From: Halomonas sp.
GTDB lineage: Bacteria; Pseudomonadota; Gammaproteobacteria; Pseudomonadales; Halomonadaceae
NCBI RefSeq assembly: GCF_007692655.1
Contig: NZ_REBQ01000109.1
Coordinates: forward strand, 1-64,000
Direction: 5' to 3'
Length of the DNA: 64,000 nucleotides
In this document: piece by piece, positions 51,339-58,859 of the stretch
Position numbering within the stretch: the first letter of the stretch is position 1
Layout: the number at the start of each line of letters is the position of its first letter
Program-made: the position numbers and the translations under genes
Notes under the pieces: generated by a model
What the model saw: only the letters and a program-made list of their open reading frames with translations
What the model was told of the DNA's origin: nothing
Databases searched by the model: none

Positions 51339-52438
51339 CGCTGGTCGCTTAGTACGTCTTCCAATAGATGCCCACCGCGGGTGGCTTTGGCGTTCAAATA
51401 GCGCTGATTTTGATCAGTGACGCTGCCATACAGTGCTTGTCGGGAAACCACGTCAATACCGCCTTGGCGTAGTGCTTCCATCTTTAATGGGTTATTGGTC
51501 AACAGCTGCACTTGGCTGATCTTCAGCGCGTTCAGCATATCCACCGCGACCGCATACTGGCGCTCATCGTCACCAAAGCCTAAGACTTGGTCTGCATCAA
51601 CGGTATCCAGCCCGCCATCCTGCAGGGTATAGGCGCGCAGCTTGTTGGCGAGGCCAATGCCACGACCCTCCTGGGCCAAATAGAGCAGTACGCCGCCGCC
51701 CATGGCTTGAATATCCGCGACGGCATTGCGCAACTGCTCGCCGCAGTCGCAACGCAGGCTACCAAACAAGTCCCCCGTTAAACACGCCGAGTGCATGCGC
51801 AGCGGCACCGCACTTCCCCACTCTTCCTGCAGGCCAATGACAACGGCGACATGCTCACGCAGGCCATCCGGTTCGCGAAATAACACGAAACGGCTGTGAG
51901 CCGCATCTTCAAGGGGGATGTTCGCTTCACTCACCCGTTTGAGCATACCGGGCGCCCCTGCTAAACACTGCTCCGCATCCGCTGCATCGACTTCTAACAA
52001 CCGTCCTTCTGCCAACTGTTGCTCGATCGCCGCTGAGGACTCTTCAGTGACAAACGCACATAGCGCGGCGGGAATCAGCAGGGCGCGGCGCATCAGCGTT
52101 ACCGCCCCACGCTCGGCTTTACCCGCGGGTTTTAAACCGCTTAATAAGCCTGTTGAGGGTGGTGACACTGTTTCAGCAGTGGCTAAGCCATGCAGTTGAC
52201 CGGTAGTGATGTGCGTTGCTAACGGTAAGCTTGCCGCGTCAGCAGTTAACCTCACGCCCATCGCAGCCAAGCGATGGCGAGTGAGCACCAATAACGGCCG
52301 CGAACCAGCCATATGAGCGAGTGCTTCTACCGATTCGCTGCCTTCCAGCGCTTGTACTAACAAACGCTGTTCACCGGCATTAACCACCACTGGCAAACCA
52401 CGCCGGATATCGAAAATAGCGCGTTCAATCTGGTACAT
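51335..52438 (-). CDS. ribA: GTP cyclohydrolase II with degenerate RibB-like N-terminal domain
   Basis: HSACLTGDLFGSLRCDCGEQL (3 Zn Cys), YLAQEGRGIGLANKLRAYTLQD, LGFGDDERQY, LLTNNPLKMEAL; N-terminus aligns with RibB but lacks DDEDRENEGD. Confidence 0.92.
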   Translation of the reverse strand: MYQIERAIFDIRRGLPVVVNAGEQRLLVQALEGSESVEALAHMAGSRPLLVLTRHRLAAMGVRLTADAASLPLATHITTGQLHGLATAETVSPPSTGLLSGLKPAGKAERGAVTLMRRALLIPAALCAFVTEESSAAIEQQLAEGRLLEVDAADAEQCLAGAPGMLKRVSEANIPLEDAAHSRFVLFREPDGLREHVAVVIGLQEEWGSAVPLRMHSACLTGDLFGSLRCDCGEQLRNAVADIQAMGGGVLLYLAQEGRGIGLANKLRAYTLQDGGLDTVDADQVLGFGDDERQYAVAVDMLNALKISQVQLLTNNPLKMEALRQGGIDVVSRQALYGSVTDQNQRYLNAKATRGGHLLEDVLSDQR

Positions 52439-54389
52439 GTAAGCCTCCTGGCTGGCTTAAGTGGGAAACGATAGGCGCTTGCGCTGAACGGGGATGGGCC
52501 GCATGATAAAGCGGATTTTTCAGCGCGGAGGCGTCATGCCCAACTCCAATAACAACACTGGTATTACCAACAGCGAAATGCTCAATACCAAGCAGAGTAT
52601 TGAGCTGGCAGATGCGTGGGAGTGGTTGCTGGCTTTGCGCCATCAGCGAACCTGCAGCGTGGCGATCAAAACAGTGCTCCACGGCGAGTGGCACTCTTCT
52701 CAAATAGTGTCCGCTGAAGCACGTGAACTGCTCGACTGCCTGACCCCGCTGGCCAGTCGCTCGTCGTGGGTAGTCGCGCAACTGGGGCAAAGCATGGATG
52801 GCCGCATCGCGACGGAAAGCGGCCACTCTCACTACATCAACGGTCATGAAAGCTTGATTCATTTGCATCGGCTGCGCGCCTTGGTTGATGCAGTGATCAT
52901 CGGCGCCGGTACTGCCTGCGCCGACAACCCCCAGCTGACTGTCCGCCATGTTAATGGTACGCACCCGACTCGCGTGGTGTTGGACCCCCGTGGTCGCGTT
53001 CCTAGCGATTTGGCGTTGATGAATACAGCGTCTGCGCCGACGCTGCACATCGTTGGGCCTGAAGTAGCACTTGCGCCGACCGACGATCACGTTCAGCGCT
53101 GCGTACTGCCGCTGAATGCCCGAGGCCAGTTCACTCCCAGCGATGTCATCGCGCTGCTGAACAATCACGGTTTGTCCAGAGTGCTGGTCGAAGGGGGAGG
53201 CATCACGGTTTCTCAGTTCATCGAAGCGGGCGCCGTTGACCGGCTGCACCTGCTGGTCGCCCCCTTGTTGATTGGCTCCGGCAGGCCGGGGCTGAAAATG
53301 ACGCCTATCGACACGCTTGACAGTGCGCTCCGCCCCCCCACGCGCTCCTTTCGCTGTGGCGACGACACCCTGTTCGACCTGCTGCTCAGGGCCGCCCCCT
53401 CCGCCTAAAGGCTGGGCATTACCGCGGCGGCTTAAAGCCACCCATATGCCTGGCAAACTGGCCAGCAGAACCAACACCCCATAGGCTAGCGACACCGCTA
53501 CGCCTTGCGCGGGGGGCAGTCCGACTAACACCCATACACCGGCAGCGGTCCCTTCACGCAGCCCCCAGCCAGCGACAGAAAAAGGCACTAGCATGGCTAG
53601 CAACAGCACCGGGGTTAGTGCCAGCACTTGCAGCCCCGGCAGTTCAACGCCGATCGCCCGTGCTGCACACACCATGACCAATCCATAGCTCAGCACAATC
53701 ACTAACGATGACAGCAACTGCCGGGGCCAAACACCGCGCTGTAACAAGCCACGTTTTACATCGCGGACCAAGGCTTGGCACCAATGGGGGGACTGCTCAA
53801 GCCAGATGCTAAAGCGCTGGCGAAGCAGCAGTCCGCTGACAACTATCACAGCAAGCCCCACCACTACGCTCATACCGACGGCTGTGAGCAGTGGCCTACC
53901 CAAAGCGGTATGCCATAGAGGAGACAGCAGCAGCGCCGTCAGCGTTAACAGCGCCACAGCCACCTGCCCAGAGGCGCGCTCAATAATGACCGCCCGCCAA
54001 GCGCGGCCACGCGACTGCGTCTGGTTAGCATGTCGATGCGCCCGACCTGCATCGCCAAGCACACCGCCCGGCAACAGCTGGTTCACCAATAGCGCGAGAT
54101 AGTACTCTCGCAGGGCGTAGGTAAACCGCAGCGGTACGTCAATGAGCCCTGCGGTGAACTTCCAACGCCATGCGCAGAGCATAATCTGTAACGCACTAAT
54201 CGCTAACGCCAGCACCACCCACCCAGCGGAGAAACGCTGAACTTCCGCCAGAATCTCCTGGGGCTCAACCCATAACGCTACTGCTCCCAATACTCCTATG
54301 CTAACTAAACTTCTCCGCAACCATGGGCTGTATAGCTGGGCTCGAAGCCGCTCGCGCAGCGCGGGCCGTAACTCAGGGCTAAGACTCAT
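52425..54389 (-). CDS. lysylphosphatidylglycerol synthase TM-region (flippase-like) protein; conserved part about 54389 to 53405, followed by an open tail antisense to the RibD-like gene
   Basis: LINQLLPGGVLGDAGRAHRH-type motif and multiple TM segments; start MSLSPEL 4 nt past preceding stop; tail after GIWVALSRRGN is low-complexity antisense translation. Confidence 0.75.
   Translation of the reverse strand: MSLSPELRPALRERLRAQLYSPWLRRSLVSIGVLGAVALWVEPQEILAEVQRFSAGWVVLALAISALQIMLCAWRWKFTAGLIDVPLRFTYALREYYLALLVNQLLPGGVLGDAGRAHRHANQTQSRGRAWRAVIIERASGQVAVALLTLTALLLSPLWHTALGRPLLTAVGMSVVVGLAVIVVSGLLLRQRFSIWLEQSPHWCQALVRDVKRGLLQRGVWPRQLLSSLVIVLSYGLVMVCAARAIGVELPGLQVLALTPVLLLAMLVPFSVAGWGLREGTAAGVWVLVGLPPAQGVAVSLAYGVLVLLASLPGIWVALSRRGNAQPLGGGGGPEQQVEQGVVATAKGARGGAERTVKRVDRRHFQPRPAGANQQGGDQQVQPVNGARFDELRNRDASPFDQHSGQTVIVQQRDDIAGSELASGIQRQYAALNVIVGRRKCYFRPNDVQRRRRRCIHQRQIARNATTGVQHHASRVRTINMADSQLGVVGAGSTGADDHCINQGAQPMQMNQAFMTVDVVRVAAFRRDAAIHALPQLRDYPRRATGQRGQAVEQFTCFSGHYLRRVPLAVEHCFDRHAAGSLMAQSQQPLPRICQLNTLLGIEHFAVGNTSVVIGVGHDASALKNPLYHAAHPRSAQAPIVSHLSQPGGLHVPD
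52494..53408 (+). CDS. RibD C-terminal-type reductase, stand-alone (no deaminase domain)
   Basis: VAQLGQSMDGRIATESGHSHYINGHESLIHLHRLRALVDAVIIGAGTACADNPQLTVR; RVLVEGGGITVSQFIEAGAVDRLHLLVAPLLIGSG. Confidence 0.9.
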   Translation: MGRMIKRIFQRGGVMPNSNNNTGITNSEMLNTKQSIELADAWEWLLALRHQRTCSVAIKTVLHGEWHSSQIVSAEARELLDCLTPLASRSSWVVAQLGQSMDGRIATESGHSHYINGHESLIHLHRLRALVDAVIIGAGTACADNPQLTVRHVNGTHPTRVVLDPRGRVPSDLALMNTASAPTLHIVGPEVALAPTDDHVQRCVLPLNARGQFTPSDVIALLNNHGLSRVLVEGGGITVSQFIEAGAVDRLHLLVAPLLIGSGRPGLKMTPIDTLDSALRPPTRSFRCGDDTLFDLLLRAAPSA

Positions 54390-54393
54390 GGGT

Positions 54394-56331
54394 TTACGCC
54401 TCTTCCTGGGGCATGGCGCACAGATCGCAATGGCCAACCCATATACCCAAGGTGCCATTCGCCACGGCCTGTTGGCGTTGCTGCAACCAATGACGAGTTC
54501 GCCCAGCTGCTTCCGGTGCTTGCTCGGTGGCCGCATCTGCCCAGCCCTCCAGCAATGTCGCCATCATAGGTTGATGGACACGATTGCCAGCCGTGAGCTG
54601 CCAAGGTGTCTCTGCCTGTTCAATGCGATAATTAACCTTCTCTAGTGCGGCAATGAGCACCTCATGGGCCTGTCCTCCAAGGGCATCGCCCAGGCCTTTG
54701 TCACGCTGCTGGTGGGCAATAAACAGGGACAGCACCCAACGGTCTTCGTCATCAAGAACCGGACCGCCCTGGCTATCCATAAATCGCCATTCGCCGGTCA
54801 CACTTAGCGCCATCAACAGCGCCTGACGATGCTTGGCACAATGGGCCACCAACGTATCGATCCATCGCTGGGAAACCAGGTCTAATAGCGCTGACGCCGT
54901 CACCAAATGAGCGTCATCCATTGGAACAGCGTCAAGTGGATCAAGCGATACACAGTGAGTCTCAACGGCCACTGGCTGGCCTTGGGCATCATGCAGTTCG
55001 GCCACGCTCTGCTGCGCTTGATCCAACAAGCTAGCGTCGTGGTCGATTAACTTCCAACGCTGAGGGCCGCCTAAGCGCGGCGCAAGAAAGCGCATGTTGC
55101 TGCCTCGGCCGCAGCCAAGATCCACTAACACCGGCGCTTGGGTACGAGCGCTTAACCACTCAGTGGCGACGTCAGCAAGGCGCTGACTGCGCGAGGTAAT
55201 GTCGGCTTCTTCACGCAGTGTCAACCAATCGGACGCAAACTGACTGCCAGCGCGCAGATTGGGCGAGCGCTTCATATCCGTTAACACTGCAGCAAACGCA
55301 GCGCCTGCCATTTGCCAATCGCTTAACCCATCACGGGCCTGGATAGCCCCTTGGCGCAACTGATGGCGAATGTCAGGGTCGTGACAGAAAAGGCTCAAAG
55401 CATCTTGCAGGGCATCGCTATCCCCCGGTTCGACACTCAGCCCCGCCCCCGCTGGCAACGTATCGCGCAGGGCGCCACCGGTGGTGGTAATCACTGGTAG
55501 GCCGTGTGCTAATGCTTCGGTAACCACCATCCCGTAACCTTCATACCAGGACGGCAATACCAACGCATGGGCGTTTTGGTAAGCAGACGCCAACGTCTCA
55601 CCATCGCACTCACCGTGTAGAAACACGCTGTTTTGCAAACCGTTTTTTTCTATCAGTCGGTGTACACGCTGGGTAAATTCAGGGTCACGTGCACCGCCAT
55701 AGCAATCACACCGCCAGTGATCCCCCGCCACTCCCGCTAGCGCTTGCACAAGAATATCCTGTCCTTTGCGCGGCGTTAGTGTCGCCACGCACAGCAGCCT
55801 TAGTGGCTCGTCAGGCTCTGCGGCGGGGCTTATAGGAGCCTGGGCAACGCCCGGCTCAACCACGGTAATGCTCGCTTTGAGCGGCATGGCGTAATGAGCC
55901 GCCAATTCCGGCAAGCGCCGAGCGGTAAAGTGACTGGTCACGATAATCCGTGCCACTGGGGCAAGGGCACTTAACTCGCTGCGATGAAAGCGCTGCTGAT
56001 CGGCAGTATCGAGGCCCAGTTCATCACCTAAAGGGTGGTGAACCAGTGCAGTAATATCCAGCCGCTGTGCGTGTTGGGCCACAACCTCTGGCAATGCCCC
56101 CATGGCCAAGCCGTCAACGATCACCCCTGCACCATCCTGCAAAGAACTCAGCGCGTGGTTAAGTTGAGCAGATGCTTCTGCATCCGCATCAGGAAACGCC
56201 CCGGTGAGGCCAACCACGTCGATATCGAAGTCCTGCTGACGTAAGGCGGCGACAATATGGGCATCATAGATATAGCCGCCGGTGCGCTGAGCAGGGTCAC
56301 CGGCAACGATTAACGTAAAACGTTGGCTCAT
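54394..56331 (-). CDS. glycosyltransferase family 4 - SAM methyltransferase fusion protein
   Basis: GT4: LLCVATLTPRKGQDILVQAL, PSWYEGYGMVVTEALAHGLPVITTTGG; MT: VLVDLGCGRGSNMRFLAPRL. Confidence 0.9.
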   Translation of the reverse strand: MSQRFTLIVAGDPAQRTGGYIYDAHIVAALRQQDFDIDVVGLTGAFPDADAEASAQLNHALSSLQDGAGVIVDGLAMGALPEVVAQHAQRLDITALVHHPLGDELGLDTADQQRFHRSELSALAPVARIIVTSHFTARRLPELAAHYAMPLKASITVVEPGVAQAPISPAAEPDEPLRLLCVATLTPRKGQDILVQALAGVAGDHWRCDCYGGARDPEFTQRVHRLIEKNGLQNSVFLHGECDGETLASAYQNAHALVLPSWYEGYGMVVTEALAHGLPVITTTGGALRDTLPAGAGLSVEPGDSDALQDALSLFCHDPDIRHQLRQGAIQARDGLSDWQMAGAAFAAVLTDMKRSPNLRAGSQFASDWLTLREEADITSRSQRLADVATEWLSARTQAPVLVDLGCGRGSNMRFLAPRLGGPQRWKLIDHDASLLDQAQQSVAELHDAQGQPVAVETHCVSLDPLDAVPMDDAHLVTASALLDLVSQRWIDTLVAHCAKHRQALLMALSVTGEWRFMDSQGGPVLDDEDRWVLSLFIAHQQRDKGLGDALGGQAHEVLIAALEKVNYRIEQAETPWQLTAGNRVHQPMMATLLEGWADAATEQAPEAAGRTRHWLQQRQQAVANGTLGIWVGHCDLCAMPQEEA

Positions 56332-56726
56332 AGCGCGCCTTCGTAACTTGCCCAGGCCACGTGGGACTCATGTAACTTAATCTCCATGTGCGTAATACCT
56401 TGGGCGGTTTTACCCATCTTCCCGTCGCCAATAGCTTTAGCCAGGCGGTCAAAAATTACTTTGGCCATGAATTCAGTGGTCGTGTTTTTGCCCGAAAACT
56501 CCGGTACTTCATCCAAATTGCTGAAGTTATAGCCAGACAGCACCTCTTTCACCGTTTCACTCGCCAGACCGATATCAATGACTAAACCATCTTCATCCAG
56601 CTCTGGGCGTTGAAAAACCACATCCACCACATAGGTAGCCCCATGAGTGCGCTGGGCAGGGCCAAAAATGTCGCCTTTAAAGCTATGGGCAATCATGAAG
56701 TGGTCACGGACGCATAAACGGTACAT
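56328..56726 (-). CDS. 6-pyruvoyl-tetrahydropterin synthase / QueD family protein (divergent)
   Basis: MIAHSFKGDIFGPAQRTHGATYVVDVVF, NFSNLDEVPEFSGKNTTTEFMAKVIF, EIKLHESHVAWASYEG; overlaps next gene by ATGA. Confidence 0.9.
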   Translation of the reverse strand: MYRLCVRDHFMIAHSFKGDIFGPAQRTHGATYVVDVVFQRPELDEDGLVIDIGLASETVKEVLSGYNFSNLDEVPEFSGKNTTTEFMAKVIFDRLAKAIGDGKMGKTAQGITHMEIKLHESHVAWASYEGAL

Positions 56727-56754
56727 AGCAGCTCCTAAACAGTAATAAGGGGGG

Positions 56755-57750
56755 TTATGAGAGATCACGTTGGGAATAGCGCAAACGATGGCAAAGCGCA
56801 GTGCCTCCCGGGCCAAACAGCGTGGGAGCAAGCGTCGGCAACTGAGTAAAATCACTTTCACCGCTGATCAGCGCATCCAACCGATCGTCTACCAGCAGGC
56901 TCAGCGCTAGCTTCAGGCGGCGCTGATAATCCCATCGAGGAAGCAGCTTAGGCGGTAACTGACCAACCTGGCTGGCTTTGAGCGTTAACCGCTGAGAATG
57001 GAACGCCCCGCCGAGTGGGATAGCGACACTGCCCTCGCCAAACCAACTCATTTCGATAATGCGGCCCTCATTGCCCACCAGCGCCAATGCTTGGCGCAGC
57101 CCTTCCGGGTGACCGCTAGCGTGGATCACACAGTCTTGGTCACAGGGGGCTTTGTCGGGGGTGCAGAAAGCAACGCCAAGTTGCTCTGCTAACTGGCGGC
57201 GCTCAGGGTTGATGTCGATCAGTTGCACTTCTACACCGGGCATCTGGGCACATAGATAAGCTACCAGCGCGCCCACCACCCCGGCACCAATCACACAAAT
57301 TCGCTCGCCAAGCATGGGTTCTGCATCCCACACGCCGTTGATCGCCGTTTCCATATTGGCGGCCAATACTGCTCGATTAGCGGGCACTGTGTCAGGAATA
57401 GCGGTCACCGCCGAGGCAGGAACTACGTAGTGATCCTGATGGGGAAACAGGCAAAAGACGGTTTTATTCAGCAAGGCGTCTGGTCCTTGCTCGACGCGCC
57501 CAACACTGCAGTAACCGTACTTGACCGGGTAAGGGAACTCCCCCGTTTGAAAAGGGGCTTGCATACGCGAAAACTCGCTTTCAGGCACCCTGCCATTGAA
57601 CACCAGCGATTCAGTGCCACGGCTAATACCGCTGTACAAGGTACGTACTAGCACCTCATCCTGCGCGGGGGAAACAAGTGGTTCACGCCGCAGTTCGCCT
57701 TTTTCAGGGCCCGTTACCCAGAAAGCATTGGCGTGTTCAGGTGCCAACAT
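56755..57750 (-). CDS. MDR-superfamily dehydrogenase (BchC-like)
   Basis: VLVRTLYSGISRGTESLVFNGRVP; CVIGAGVVGALVAYLCAQMPGVEVQLIDINPERRQLAEQLG Rossmann motif. Confidence 0.85.
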   Translation of the reverse strand: MLAPEHANAFWVTGPEKGELRREPLVSPAQDEVLVRTLYSGISRGTESLVFNGRVPESEFSRMQAPFQTGEFPYPVKYGYCSVGRVEQGPDALLNKTVFCLFPHQDHYVVPASAVTAIPDTVPANRAVLAANMETAINGVWDAEPMLGERICVIGAGVVGALVAYLCAQMPGVEVQLIDINPERRQLAEQLGVAFCTPDKAPCDQDCVIHASGHPEGLRQALALVGNEGRIIEMSWFGEGSVAIPLGGAFHSQRLTLKASQVGQLPPKLLPRWDYQRRLKLALSLLVDDRLDALISGESDFTQLPTLAPTLFGPGGTALCHRLRYSQRDLS

Positions 57751-58096
57751 AATGATTCCTTTTCGTTAACAGCTCTATCCAAGAGAGCCTGTTCTCATTC
57801 CGTTGAAACTGGTGTGGCACCGCTGCTCTGCGGTTCAGGCCTGCATCGCACGTTGAGTGTCGTGACCCTGTTTTATACTGGGCAATCGCATAGTGAATGG
57901 CCACATACAGGACGGTTTTCACTGGTTCACCTATTTCATCGTAGCGTCTGAAAAAATGTTCGCTTAGTAATTTTAAACATTTGATACTTACTCTGTATTT
58001 TCGATGGCGTATAGACAACCCTACCTTCTTCTACAAGAATGGTACATATAAAAATTGTTGCATCAAATTTATTCAACCTAACGATACGTCGTTGCT

Positions 58097-58837
58097 TTGA
58101 GAGCCATCATGTTTCCTTTTTCAAATACGCCACTGGCTTACTCACGACCCAGGCGCCTGGTGACTGCCGGCGAACTACTGGTGGGCGGACTGTTGCTATT
58201 AGCAGTAGGCCTCATGACATCCGGTGTCATAACGGGCCCACTCAATTGGACTGTGGCGCTAGGCCTCTACGCCATTATCAGCGGCTTGGCGCTCATTTAC
58301 TGGCCTTATGGCGCACTCGGCTGGGCTAACCGCGTCACTTTGTTGCGAGCGGTGATGGTGGCACTCGTGGCAGGGGGTTTAATAGCGGGGGCATTTAGCG
58401 ATGCAATCTGGCAATGGCTGCTAATAGCCGTCACAGCACTGCTGTTAGATGGTGTGGATGGCTGGGTGGCAAGGTACACGCGCAGCCACTCAACCTTCGG
58501 CGCGCGTTTTGATATGGAGCTGGATGCACTGCTGATTATGCTGCTATGCATTGGGCTATGGCAGCTTGAACCATTGGGGGTCTGGGTATTGCTGATTGGT
58601 GGAATGCGTTATGGGTTTATCATCGCAGGCCTGCGTTTCAGTTGGTTAATGGCCCCTCTGTTTGCCAGCTTTCGTCGTAAAGCCGTATGCGTTTGGCAAG
58701 TCACAGCGCTGTTACTAGCGCTCACACCCCTCACCTCTCCGGTGGCCGCCAGCGTCCTCGCGTTCAGTGCACTGATCTCGCTAGCCTATTCGTTTGGGTA
58801 TGACGTCTGGTGGCTATATCGGCAAGCACATATTTGA
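58097..58837 (+). CDS. CDP-alcohol phosphatidyltransferase family protein
   Basis: Exact DGxxARx8GxxxDxxxD motif: DGWVARYTRSHSTFGARFDMELD; multi-TM. Confidence 0.92.
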   Translation: MRAIMFPFSNTPLAYSRPRRLVTAGELLVGGLLLLAVGLMTSGVITGPLNWTVALGLYAIISGLALIYWPYGALGWANRVTLLRAVMVALVAGGLIAGAFSDAIWQWLLIAVTALLLDGVDGWVARYTRSHSTFGARFDMELDALLIMLLCIGLWQLEPLGVWVLLIGGMRYGFIIAGLRFSWLMAPLFASFRRKAVCVWQVTALLLALTPLTSPVAASVLAFSALISLAYSFGYDVWWLYRQAHI

Positions 58838-58859
58838 AGGTGACGCTCATCAACAACCA

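Noticed and set aside
52438-52494. Possible FMN riboswitch ahead of the ribA-like gene
   Set aside because: Only 55 bp between divergent starts, too short for an FMN aptamer and no conserved RFN-element segments seen
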